A DNA stretch of 42,162 bases, taken from contig JANXQX010000041.1 in the NCBI GenBank assembly GCA_025353305.1, forward strand, positions 1 through 42,162, given 5' to 3'. The translations under genes were made by a program, and so were the position numbers. Numbering within the stretch: position 1 is the stretch's first letter; each line of letters starts with the position of its first letter. The notes below the pieces were generated by a model, which searched no databases, had not been told where the DNA came from, and worked only from the letters and a program-made list of their open reading frames with translations. The DNA is from Holophagaceae bacterium. GTDB taxonomy: Bacteria; Acidobacteriota; Holophagae; Holophagales; Holophagaceae. Below, piece by piece: positions 31,056-39,949 of this stretch.

Positions 31056-34052
31056 GTGGAAGCGAGCAAGGACACACCGACCAAGCCGTTAAGAAGTTTC
31101 CCCATCGTCGGCATCGGCGCGTCGGCCGGGGGTCTAGGAGCCTTTGAAGCTTTCTTTTCCGGCATGCCGGCCAGTGGCGATCCGGGTATGGCTTTCGTGC
31201 TGGTGCAGCATCTGGCCCCGGATCACAACAGCATCCTGGCGGACCTCATCCGGCGCTACACGCGCATGCAGGTTTTCGAAGTCGAAGACGGAATGACGGT
31301 CCAACCCAACTGCACCTACATCATCACTCCCAACCACGATATGGCCTTTCTGAATGGCACCCTGCACTTGCTGGAGCCTTCCGCGCCACGGGGCCAGCGT
31401 CTACCCATAGATTTCTTCTTCCGTTCCCTGGCCCAGGATCAGCATGAACGGGCCATCGGCATCGTGCTTTCCGGCACCGGTAGTGACGGCACCGTAGGTG
31501 TGCGGGCCATCAAGGCAGAAGGCGGCATGGTCATGGCGCAAAATCCGGCTTCCACCGAATATGACGGCATGCCGCGTAGCGCCATTGCCACCGGCCTGGT
31601 GGATTTCGAGCTGCCCCCAGCCGAGATGCCCGCCCAGCTCATGGCCTACGCGGCCCATGCCTTCGGTAGGGTTCCGCGAGGTTTATCCAGCCCCGCTCCC
31701 AAGGCCGAGAATGCATTGAAAAAAATATTCATCTTGCTGCGTGACCGGACCGGCCATGACTTTTCCCAATACAAACCCAGCACCATCAATCGCCGCATCG
31801 AACGACGCATGGACGTCCAGCAGATCGAAAACATAGATGGCTACCTAAAATTTCTGCAACACACTCCGTCTGAAATAGACGCCCTATTTCGTGATCTGTT
31901 GATCGGTGTCACCCGTTTTTTCCGAGATCCCGAGGCCTTCTCCGCCCTTGAGCAAGAAATCATTCCCAAACTCTTTGCCGACAAGCCCGCCGGTGCGCTG
32001 GTGCGGATTTGGTCGCCAGGCTGCTCCACCGGCGAGGAGGCCTACTCCATTGCGATCCTGCTGCAAGAGCATCAGGAGGCGCTGAAGCTGAACTATACGG
32101 TGCAGGTCTTCGCCACGGACATTGATAGCCAAGCCATTGCCACCGCCCGGGCGGGCCTCTATCCAACCAGTATCGCGGCTGATATCACTCCAGAGCGCCT
32201 CGGCCGTTTTTTCACGACCGAACCTGATGGCAACGGTTATCGCATTAACAAATTAATCCGCGACATGCTGGTCTTTTCCGAACAAGACGTGATCAAGGAC
32301 CCTCCTTTCTCCAAACTCGACCTCATCAGTTGCCGGAATCTCCTGATTTATATGGGCGGAGATTTGCAGAAGAAAGTGATTCCGCTGTTCCACTACGCGG
32401 TGCGTCCGCGCGGGTTTCTGCTCCTAGGCACTTCGGAAACTGTGGGCGAGTTCGGAGATCTGTTCACTGTATTGGATCGTAAAGCGAAGCTGTACCAACG
32501 CGAGGTGGATCTCCATGGAACCCAACGCGCGGCATTAAGCAGTTTTCTCCCGCCCACCACAGCGGTGAGCGCGACGCTTCGACAGGTCGCTGAAAGGGCG
32601 GTCGGCCCTATGAAACTGCCCTTGCGGGCGTTGACCGAACAGGCGCTCCTGCAACAGGTCGCCGCCACCGCCGCGCTCGTCAACAGCCGGGGCGACATCC
32701 TTTACTTGCACGGCCGCGCCGGGATGTACCTGGAACTCGCTCCGGGCGAGACGGAAATCAACAACATCCTGAAGCTGGCTAGGGAAGGCTTGAGACGCGA
32801 TCTGGCCACAGCCCTGCACAAAGCCATGAATACAGCCGAACCCGTGCGAATGCCGGGCCTGCAAGTGAAAACCAACGGCCACTTCACGACGGTCAACCTG
32901 AGCGTTTGCCGAGTTGCGGCAAGTCCCGACGCAACGGTCGAGCCGCCGCTGTTCTTGGTGATCCTAGAAGAAGCGCCACCCTTGAACCTTTCGGATTCGG
33001 AGCAACCTCTAGAGACCAAGGATCAGTCCTTGGAGGTCGATCTACGGATTGCGACGCTCAAGCAGGAACTGTGGGCCAAGGAAGAGTATCTTCAGACTGC
33101 CAATGAGGAACTTGAGACCTCCAATGAAGAGCTCAAATCATCGAATGAGGAAATGCAATCGGTGAACGAAGAACTGCAGTCCACCAACGAGGAATTGGAA
33201 ACCTCCAAGGAGGAACTGCAATCAGTCAACGAGGAATTGGCGACGGTTAACAACGAGCTGCAAACCAAGGTCGCGGATTTGTCGCGGGCCAACAACGACA
33301 TGAACAATCTCCTGGCCGGCACTGGCATCGCCACCATTTTCGTGGACCAAGCCCTGCGCATTCTGCGCTTCACGCCTGCCATCAAGCGGATCATCTACCT
33401 GATCCTGAGCGACGTAGGGCGCCCCGTGGGACACTTCGTTTCCAACCTGGTGGGCTACGACACCCTGGTCGTGGATGCCCAGAACGTGCTGGACAGTTTG
33501 CTTTCCAAGGAAGTGGATGTTCAGACCAAGGCGAGCGCGTGGTACACCATGCGGATCCTGCCCTACCGCACCCTTGACAACGTGATCGAGGGCGCGGTGA
33601 TCACCTTTGTTGATATCACCGAAATTGTGCGGACGCGGGAAGCCTTGCAGAAAGCCAACGAGTTGCTCCGCCTGGCGGTGGTCGTGCGCGATGCGCATGA
33701 TGCCATCACCGTGCAGGACCTGAATGGCCGCATCCTGGCTTGGAATCCAGGTGCCGTGAGGAGCTATGGCTGGAGTGAAGCGGAGGCGCTGGCCATGAAC
33801 GTCCGCAACCGGATACCGGAGGCCCTGAGAGCAGAGGCCTTGGCCAAGGTTCATCAACTCAGCCGGGCTGAAATCCTGGAGCCCTACCTCACCCAACGAA
33901 TCACCAAAGGAGGTCTCGTTCTGGAAGTTTCCATGACCTCGACAGCCTTGATGAACGAGGCCGGGGAGATGTATGCCATTGCCACCACGGAGCGGCAGCG
34001 AGCATCAAAACCGGATGAAATGAAGGAGGCGCGCAATGACAGGCAAATATAA
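31056..34052 (+). CDS. CheB-CheR-PAS signalling protein; true start probably at 30956 behind a frameshift
   Basis: 998 aa. CheB methylesterase domain 14-200 with catalytic Ser23 (GIGASAGG), His52 (LVQHLAPDH) and Asp144 (GTGSDG). CheR methyltransferase about 215-490 (VTRFFRDPEAF, RIWSPGCSTGEEAYSIAI, FSKLDLISCRNLLIY). A coiled coil of repeated NEELxTSNEEL units lies at about 675-745, then two PAS domains (about 750-860 and 875-960). No kinase domain. Such proteins combine chemoreceptor-type methylation and demethylation with PAS sensing. The GTG at 31056 has no ribosome site. ATG at 30956 does (AGGGA) and gives MTRKKADLQTPKP before the frame breaks near 30990; one extra C there would join it to EASSSA in the main frame. 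Confidence 0.88.
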   Translation: MEASKDTPTKPLRSFPIVGIGASAGGLGAFEAFFSGMPASGDPGMAFVLVQHLAPDHNSILADLIRRYTRMQVFEVEDGMTVQPNCTYIITPNHDMAFLNGTLHLLEPSAPRGQRLPIDFFFRSLAQDQHERAIGIVLSGTGSDGTVGVRAIKAEGGMVMAQNPASTEYDGMPRSAIATGLVDFELPPAEMPAQLMAYAAHAFGRVPRGLSSPAPKAENALKKIFILLRDRTGHDFSQYKPSTINRRIERRMDVQQIENIDGYLKFLQHTPSEIDALFRDLLIGVTRFFRDPEAFSALEQEIIPKLFADKPAGALVRIWSPGCSTGEEAYSIAILLQEHQEALKLNYTVQVFATDIDSQAIATARAGLYPTSIAADITPERLGRFFTTEPDGNGYRINKLIRDMLVFSEQDVIKDPPFSKLDLISCRNLLIYMGGDLQKKVIPLFHYAVRPRGFLLLGTSETVGEFGDLFTVLDRKAKLYQREVDLHGTQRAALSSFLPPTTAVSATLRQVAERAVGPMKLPLRALTEQALLQQVAATAALVNSRGDILYLHGRAGMYLELAPGETEINNILKLAREGLRRDLATALHKAMNTAEPVRMPGLQVKTNGHFTTVNLSVCRVAASPDATVEPPLFLVILEEAPPLNLSDSEQPLETKDQSLEVDLRIATLKQELWAKEEYLQTANEELETSNEELKSSNEEMQSVNEELQSTNEELETSKEELQSVNEELATVNNELQTKVADLSRANNDMNNLLAGTGIATIFVDQALRILRFTPAIKRIIYLILSDVGRPVGHFVSNLVGYDTLVVDAQNVLDSLLSKEVDVQTKASAWYTMRILPYRTLDNVIEGAVITFVDITEIVRTREALQKANELLRLAVVVRDAHDAITVQDLNGRILAWNPGAVRSYGWSEAEALAMNVRNRIPEALRAEALAKVHQLSRAEILEPYLTQRITKGGLVLEVSMTSTALMNEAGEMYAIATTERQRASKPDEMKEARNDRQI

Positions 34053-34584
34053 ACGTGAGAATACCCATGTGGAAAAACTGGCTCGGGAAGAAGCCGCGCG
34101 CTCCCCTCAAGTCAATGAGGATCTGTCGCCTGAGGAAGCCCAGTTGATGCTCCACGAGCTGCGTGTGCACCAGGTCGAGCTGGAGATGCAGAACGAGGAA
34201 CTGCGCCGCACGCAGCTTGAACTGCAAGCGGCGCGGGCGCGCTATTTCGACCTCTATGACCTGGCCCCGGTGGGTTATTGCACGCTCAATGAGAAAGGGC
34301 TGGTCCTGCAATCCAACTTGGCGGCGTCCACCTTGCTGGGCATCCCACGGAGCACGTTGGTCAAGCAGCTATTGACCCGTTTTATCCTGAGGGAAGACCA
34401 CGATATCTATTACTTGCACCGTAAAAAGCTCTTGGAGTCCGGTGCCCCTCAACTGTGCGCGTTACGAATGGTGAAGGATGACGGTCTGCAATTCACGGCG
34501 CATCTGGCAGCCAGCAGCGCGCAAGATGGCAACGCAAATCCGGTTATCCGGATCGTGATGATGCAATGCCACGCTGTGCGCTGA
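34036..34584 (+). CDS. Orphan PAS-domain protein
   Basis: 182 aa, soluble. Residues about 28-65 form a coiled coil (EEAQLMLHELRVHQVELEMQNEEL). One PAS fold follows: RYFDLYDLAPVGYCTLNEKGLVL, LAASTLLGI, RFILREDHDIYYLHRKKLL. In other proteins this module precedes a histidine kinase or GGDEF output; here it ends right after the PAS (VIRIVMMQCHAVR) with no output. It overlaps the CheB-CheR stop by 17 bases with GGAGG before the ATG, so the two are cotranslated and may work as a pair. Truncation of a larger kinase is the alternative. Confidence 0.82.
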   Translation: MTGKYKRENTHVEKLAREEAARSPQVNEDLSPEEAQLMLHELRVHQVELEMQNEELRRTQLELQAARARYFDLYDLAPVGYCTLNEKGLVLQSNLAASTLLGIPRSTLVKQLLTRFILREDHDIYYLHRKKLLESGAPQLCALRMVKDDGLQFTAHLAASSAQDGNANPVIRIVMMQCHAVR

Positions 34585-34616
34585 GTTGCAGCTAATCCAG
34601 GGCCCCGCCCAGGTGG

Positions 34617-34838
34617 TTACGCCTTTTCGCGATGATTGGGCTTGAATCGGGCGATCCACTCGTCAATCTGCTGCTCGGCTTCGTCCTTGAGAACCCCGTA
34701 GTGTTCTTGGATCTTGCCGATCAGATGGTCCTTCCTTCCTGCGACCTTTTGCAGGTCGTCATCCGTGAGTTTGGCCCAGTGCACTTTGACCTGCCCTGCC
34801 CGCTGATGCCAATGCCCTTCGATTTGATTCCAATTCAT
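34617..34838 (-). CDS. CsbD-family stress protein
   Basis: 73 aa from the ATG at 34838 (AGGAGAT upstream; the longer frame to 34871 has none). MNWNQIEGHWHQRAGQVK, then WAKLTDDDLQKVAGRKDHLIGKIQEHYG is the CsbD signature, followed by a helical tail. CsbD proteins are small general-stress proteins of unknown mechanism. Confidence 0.9.
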   Translation of the reverse strand: MNWNQIEGHWHQRAGQVKVHWAKLTDDDLQKVAGRKDHLIGKIQEHYGVLKDEAEQQIDEWIARFKPNHREKA

Positions 34839-35275
34839 CGTGATCTCCTCTTGAAATGCGACCGGGAACAATGCGGAATAGCCATCTCAACTGACGAGTA
34901 GACTCGCCAATCTCGTTTTCGTTGCTCGACTCCGTTGATTTAGCTCAAGGCAGGTGCAGTTTTCGCGCCGAATTTCACGAAGCCGGTAACTCGCTGAAAA
35001 AACACTGGGATTTTCATCGGGAGGGAATCCTTCAGAGCCAGAGCTGGATGAAAAGCTCTATCAAAATGAAGGTGTTATTGCTTCAAACTGAATGGAGGAT
35101 CAACTAAAGCTAGGGCCAGGTGGGATCCTTCAGACACCTTAAAGCATCCCCGCGATCCGTGTAGGTTGGTTCCCAATGCGAGTCTTGCTTGGGTCAAGCC
35201 ATTGCTCACGGCAGCCTCTCAAGAATGAATGCCACCTGGCACCCGTCTTGCTGACCCTCGCTTGGAGGCTGGTTC
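34839..35275. other. Gene-free region between CsbD and the DUF3185-like gene
   Basis: I find no convincing gene. The region holds a sequence distantly like the two-dyad element at about 35063-35100 (ATCAAAATGAAG, TTCAAACTGAATGGAGG) and, at its right end, the sigma-54 promoter at 35237. No clear promoter for the leftward CsbD gene is visible. Confidence 0.45.
35237..35252 (+). promoter_or_regulatory. Sigma-54 (-24/-12) promoter for the DUF3185-like gene and kinase operon
   Basis: TGGCACCCGTCTTGCT matches the consensus TGGCAC-N5-TTGC completely. It lies 24 bases before the ATG at 35276, so the leader is very short. The kinase gene at 35561 may share this promoter. No good copy of the 43-bp element lies at the usual distance. 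Confidence 0.75.
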
Positions 35276-35497
35276 ATGAAGCTTATTGGCATCGTTCTGA
35301 TTGTATTTGGCCTATTGGCCTTGGCATTCGGCGGTTTCAGCTACACCAAGCGCGAGAAAGTACTGGATCTGGGACCAATCCACGCCACAACAGAGACGCA
35401 CAAAACCATTCCCATCGCGCCCATCGCAGGCATCGCCGCACTGCTCGGTGGCATCGCGCTGATTGTGGTGGGAGCAAAAACGGGCAGCAAGGTCTAA
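35276..35497 (+). CDS. DUF3185-like two-helix membrane protein
   Basis: 73 aa. TTGGAGG before the ATG. Helix 1 MKLIGIVLIVFGLLALAFGG, then a short soluble loop FSYTKREKVLDLGPIHATTE, then helix 2 IAGIAALLGGIALIVVGAK. The YTKREKVLDLGP loop is characteristic of this small inner-membrane family, function unknown. Preceded by a consensus sigma-54 promoter, and 63 bases before the hybrid kinase. Confidence 0.8.
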   Translation: MKLIGIVLIVFGLLALAFGGFSYTKREKVLDLGPIHATTETHKTIPIAPIAGIAALLGGIALIVVGAKTGSKV

Positions 35498-35560
35498 ACA
35501 GCAAAAAGTGCTACCTCAACCAAGAGATCCACGAATCCACGCATTGGAGGAGGTCTTTCT

Positions 35561-38500
35561 TTGAAAGTTACCCGGAAATTCATTGCTTGGCTCTGTGCCG
35601 CAGCCTTGCTGGTTGCGCTGGTGGTGGTGCCATCGTTCCGGGCCTTTGGACAGCTTAGGGAAGCCGCCGAAGCGCGCAAGCATACCTTTGAAGCCATCAT
35701 CCGATCGGATGCATTATTGTCGGCCCTGAGAGACGCCGAGACGGGTCAACAGGGCTACCTGCTTACGGGTAATGAGGCCTTTCTGCAACCGTATCTGGCG
35801 GTATCCGATGGTGTACGAGGCCAACTACAGGAATTACGTCGCTCGACCCAAATCCCTTCGGCGCGCGCGCACCTGGAGGCAGTGACCCCATTGATGGATG
35901 CCAAATTGGCGGAAATGGCGCAGGCAATTGACCTGCGTCGCCATCAAGACATCACCGCCATGCAAGCGATTGTGAGTAGCGGCCAAGGCAAGCGGCTCAT
36001 GGATTCGATTCGCGCCGAGATGGGCAGCTACAGCCAGATTGAAAATGAAGCTCTATCGCGGAATGATGCAGAGCTTCAATCGAAGCTGCGGGTGATGTTC
36101 AGCCTCATCGCCGCCGCCAGCCTGCTGACTCTGCTGTTCGCGTTTTCTTTCACCTATTTGATCTATAAACAATCCCAGCAGCGGCTCAAGAATCTGGTTC
36201 ACCTTGAAACTGAGCATTTACTGAAGGTCCAGGAAGCAACGAATAAACAACTGAAGCTGGCCAATACCTCCTTGGAAATCAGTGAGGATAAGCTGGCCGT
36301 TACGCTCCACTCCATCGGTGATGGCGTTATTGCCACCGACGCCGAAGGGCGCGTGACGTTCATGAATCCCCTGGCCAATCGGCTCACCGGCTGGACCCAG
36401 GCCGAAGCTGCGGGTCACCCGGTGGCTGAAATTTTTCACATCATCAACCAGGAAACCCGTCAACCCGTTACGGTACCGGTAACGGAAGCCTTGGCAAAAG
36501 GCACTATCCAGGGCTTGGCCAACCACACCGTGCTGATTGCGCTGGATGGCAGCGAATGCACCATTGCCGATAGCTGCGCGCCCATTCGCGATCGCGATGG
36601 CCATGTGGTCGGTGCAGTCTTGGTCTTCCGGGATGTCTCCAATGAATATGCCGCGCAGCAGGGCATGCGTGATAGTGCCGCGCTGATTCAGACAATTCTC
36701 AATAACGTGGTGGACGGCATCATAACCCTCCAGGCCCGCGGCGGCCTGGTCGAGACCATCAACCCGGCAGCTGAGCGAATGTTTGGCTATTCCGCCGCAG
36801 AACTCATCGGCCAACCTTTCAGCAGGTTGATACCCGAGCTTGATCGAGATCAGCTCAATGGCAATGGCTCCCTCGAGTATTACGGTGCGAGCGAACAGGC
36901 ACGCGCCATCGGCCTGGGACGTGAAGTCACGGGCCGTCGCAAGGATGGCAGTCTATTCCCCATGGAAATGGCCGTAAGCGAGATGTGGCTCGGGGGCCAG
37001 CGGTACTTCACGGGCATATTACGGGAAATTTCTACTCGCAAAGAGGCTGAGGAAGTGCTCCTCAAAGCCGGGGCTTTGCAAAGCGCAATTTTCAACAGCG
37101 CCAATTTCTCGAGCATCGCCACTGATGCCAATGGCGTCATCCAGATCTTCAATGTCGGAGCCGAACGCATGTTGGGCTACGCGGCCGTCGAGGTAATGAA
37201 CAAGATCACGCCAGCCGACATTTCCGATCCGCAGGAAGTCATCGCCCGCGCCAAGGTCCTGAGCCAGGAGTTGAAAACCTTGATCACCCCAGGCTTTGAA
37301 GCCTTGGTCTTCAAGGCTTCACGCGGTATCGAGGATATTTATGAGCTGACCTACATCCGCAAGGACGGCAGCCGATTCCCGGCGGTGGTGTCGGTCACAG
37401 CCCTTCGCGATGATCAAGACGCCATCATCGGCTACCTGCTCATCGGTACCGACAACACCGCCCGCAAGCAGGCTGAAGAAGCACTGCTCAAGGCGGGGGC
37501 GCTCCAAAGCGCGATTTTCAACAGTGCTAATTTCTCGAGTATCGCCACCGATGAAAAGGGTGTCATCCAGATCTTCAATGTCGGGGCGGAACGCATGTTG
37601 GGCTACGCGGCCTCTGACGTGATGAACAAAATCACGCCTGCGGATATTTCCGATCCACAGGAATTGATCGCGCGCGCCAATGCGTTGACCCTCGAGCTCT
37701 CCACGCGGATCTCGCCTGGTTTTGATGCCTTGGTCTTCAAGGCCAGGCGCGGCATCGAGGACATCTACGAGCTGACCTACATCCGCAAAGATGGGAGCCG
37801 TTTCCCGGCCATCGTGTCGGTCACCGCGCTACGCGATGATGAAGGCGCCATCATCGGCTATCTGCTGATCGGAACTGACAACAGCGCTCGCAAGCAGGCA
37901 GAAGAAGCTTTGCTCAAGGCCGGAGCCTTGCAAAGCGCCATTTTCAACAGCGCTAATTTCTCGAGCATCGCTACGGACGCGAAGGGCGTCATTCAGATCT
38001 TCAACGTGGGCGCGGAGCGCATGTTGGGTTACGCGGCCACCGAAGTGATGAACAAGATCACGCCAGCTGACATTTCTGATCCACATGAAGTGATCGCCCG
38101 CGCCATGGCATTAAGCGATGAACTTGATACACCCATCACACCGGGGTTCGAAGCCTTGGTCTTCAAGGCCTCCCGCGGCATCGAGGATATTTATGAGCTG
38201 ACTTACATCCGCAAGGATGGCAGCCGTTTCCCAGCGGTTGTATCAGTCACCGCCTTGCGCGACGATCAAAACGAAATCATCGGTTACCTGCTAATCGGCA
38301 CAGACAACACCGCCCGCAAGGAGGTCGAGGCAGAACAAAAGGTGCTCGATCAGCGCCTGCGTGACCAGCAGTTCTATTCCCGTTCGCTCATCGAATCCAA
38401 CATTGATGCCATCATGACCACCGACCCGTCCGGCATCGTCACCGATGCCAATAAGCAGATGGAAGTACTCACCGGTTGCACCCGCGACGAATTGATTGGC

Positions 38501-39934
38501 GCGCCATTCAAGAGTTACTTCACCGATCCAGGCCGGGCTGAGGCCGGCATTGAACGGGTGTTGCGGGAAAAGAAAGTCACCGACTATGAACTTACCGCGC
38601 GTTCCAGGGATGGCCAGGAAACCGTGGTGTCCTACAACGCTGCCACTTTCTATGATCGCGACCGCAAGTTGCAAGGCGTGTTTGCCGCCGCCCGGGATGT
38701 CACCGAGCGCAAACGCCTGGATCAAGCGCTGCAAGAAAAGAATATCGAACTGGAGGGCGCAAGATCATTGGCGGAAAAAGCCAATCTCGCCAAATCTGAA
38801 TTCCTATCCAGCATGAGCCATGAACTGCGCAGCCCCCTCAATGCGATCCTCGGTTTCGCCCAACTGATGGAGTCGGACACGCCACCACCAACACCCTCGG
38901 AAAAGGAAAGCATCTCGCAGATTCTTCAGGCGGGATGGCATCTGTTGACGCTCATCAACGAAATCCTGGATCTCGCCAAGGTCGAGTCCGGGCAGGTGCC
39001 ACTTTCGAAGGAGCCGGTGTCCCTGGCGGAAGTCATCCTCGAATGCCAAGGCATGATCGAACCGCAAGCGCAAGAACGGGGCATCCGATTGACCTTCCCC
39101 ACACTCGACAAATCCTATTTTGTCCAAGCTGACCGGACCCGGGTGAAGCAAGTGCTCATCAACTTGCTGACCAACGCGATCAAATACAATGTCAAAAACG
39201 GAACGGTTTTAGTTAGTTGCGCTGAGAGCCCGCTGGGTCGCATTCGCGTGAGTATCCGGGATACCGGTGCCGGACTTTCTCCCGAACAGGTGAACCAGCT
39301 CTTCCAGGCGTTCAATCGTCTGGGTCAAGAAGCTGGAGGCGAGGAGGGTACGGGGATCGGCCTCGTAGTAGCCAAACGCTTGGTGGAACTGATGGGCGGC
39401 GTCATCGGCGTAGAAAGCACGCTCTCGCTAGGCAGCGTGTTCTGGTTCGAACTCAACTCAGTCGCAGAGCCTCATGTTCTCATGGAAGAAGTCGGTATAA
39501 CCGCCTTGGCCCTGCCGCAGGTACCCCCTGGAAAACGCTTGCATACGCTGCTTTACGTCGAGGACAACCCTGCCAACCTGAACCTAGTGAAACAAATTAT
39601 CGCGCGGCACCCGAATATCCACCTGCTGACCGCCGCAGATGGAATTAGTGGCATCGAGATAGCGCGCGCGGCCCGGCCGGATGTGATCTTGATGGATATC
39701 AACCTGCCGGGCATCAACGGTATTCAAGCACTCAAAATCCTGCGCGAAGATCCCTTGACGGCGCAAATCCCCGTCATCGCCATCAGTGCCAATGCCATGC
39801 CACGCGACATTGAGAGGGGCATGAATGCTGGTTTCTTCAGCTATGTGACCAAGCCGATCAAGGTGAACGAATTCATGGATGCGCTGGGTGTAGCCTTGAA
39901 CTTCGCAGGAAATAACTCAACCACGAGCAACTAA
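35561..39934 (+). CDS. CHASE3/multi-PAS hybrid histidine kinase with receiver domain
   Basis: 1457 aa; TTG start with GGAGGAGG upstream. Membrane helix 1 (about 9-28), periplasmic CHASE3 sensor (about 40-175), helix 2 (about 185-208), six PAS domains (about 245-370, 375-500, three near-identical 142-aa copies about 501-926, and about 935-1060), HisKA with phospho-His at about 1087 (MSHELRSPLNAI), HATPase with N box (LINLLTNAIKYN), G1 (IRDTGAGLS) and G2 (GTGIGLVVAKRL), then a receiver with Asp about 1379 (ILMDINLPG) and Lys in TKPIKV. It autophosphorylates on His and passes phosphate to its own receiver and probably to the response regulators encoded just after it. The neighbouring receivers at 39950 and 40928 are likely partners. 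Confidence 0.93.
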   Translation: MKVTRKFIAWLCAAALLVALVVVPSFRAFGQLREAAEARKHTFEAIIRSDALLSALRDAETGQQGYLLTGNEAFLQPYLAVSDGVRGQLQELRRSTQIPSARAHLEAVTPLMDAKLAEMAQAIDLRRHQDITAMQAIVSSGQGKRLMDSIRAEMGSYSQIENEALSRNDAELQSKLRVMFSLIAAASLLTLLFAFSFTYLIYKQSQQRLKNLVHLETEHLLKVQEATNKQLKLANTSLEISEDKLAVTLHSIGDGVIATDAEGRVTFMNPLANRLTGWTQAEAAGHPVAEIFHIINQETRQPVTVPVTEALAKGTIQGLANHTVLIALDGSECTIADSCAPIRDRDGHVVGAVLVFRDVSNEYAAQQGMRDSAALIQTILNNVVDGIITLQARGGLVETINPAAERMFGYSAAELIGQPFSRLIPELDRDQLNGNGSLEYYGASEQARAIGLGREVTGRRKDGSLFPMEMAVSEMWLGGQRYFTGILREISTRKEAEEVLLKAGALQSAIFNSANFSSIATDANGVIQIFNVGAERMLGYAAVEVMNKITPADISDPQEVIARAKVLSQELKTLITPGFEALVFKASRGIEDIYELTYIRKDGSRFPAVVSVTALRDDQDAIIGYLLIGTDNTARKQAEEALLKAGALQSAIFNSANFSSIATDEKGVIQIFNVGAERMLGYAASDVMNKITPADISDPQELIARANALTLELSTRISPGFDALVFKARRGIEDIYELTYIRKDGSRFPAIVSVTALRDDEGAIIGYLLIGTDNSARKQAEEALLKAGALQSAIFNSANFSSIATDAKGVIQIFNVGAERMLGYAATEVMNKITPADISDPHEVIARAMALSDELDTPITPGFEALVFKASRGIEDIYELTYIRKDGSRFPAVVSVTALRDDQNEIIGYLLIGTDNTARKEVEAEQKVLDQRLRDQQFYSRSLIESNIDAIMTTDPSGIVTDANKQMEVLTGCTRDELIGAPFKSYFTDPGRAEAGIERVLREKKVTDYELTARSRDGQETVVSYNAATFYDRDRKLQGVFAAARDVTERKRLDQALQEKNIELEGARSLAEKANLAKSEFLSSMSHELRSPLNAILGFAQLMESDTPPPTPSEKESISQILQAGWHLLTLINEILDLAKVESGQVPLSKEPVSLAEVILECQGMIEPQAQERGIRLTFPTLDKSYFVQADRTRVKQVLINLLTNAIKYNVKNGTVLVSCAESPLGRIRVSIRDTGAGLSPEQVNQLFQAFNRLGQEAGGEEGTGIGLVVAKRLVELMGGVIGVESTLSLGSVFWFELNSVAEPHVLMEEVGITALALPQVPPGKRLHTLLYVEDNPANLNLVKQIIARHPNIHLLTAADGISGIEIARAARPDVILMDINLPGINGIQALKILREDPLTAQIPVIAISANAMPRDIERGMNAGFFSYVTKPIKVNEFMDALGVALNFAGNNSTTSN
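37061..38338 (+). repeat. Three tandem 426-bp coding repeats (PAS triplication)
   Basis: Units start at 37061, 37487 and 37913, exactly 426 bases (142 codons) apart, each beginning with the codons for LKAGALQSAIFNSANFSSIA and ending near TDNTARKQAEEAL. Differences are mostly silent or conservative, so the copies look recent. Confidence 0.9.
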
Positions 39935-39949
39935 GGGGTACTACTTCTC

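Noticed and set aside
35063..35105. Fourth copy of the 43-bp element
   Set aside because: Only scattered identity (ATGAAG, TTCAAA, GAA, GGAG), wrong distance from the promoter at 35237, and dyads not kept.
34922..35107. 61-aa ORF upstream of the DUF3185-like gene
   Set aside because: No ribosome site, no recognisable composition, and it covers a probable regulatory region.
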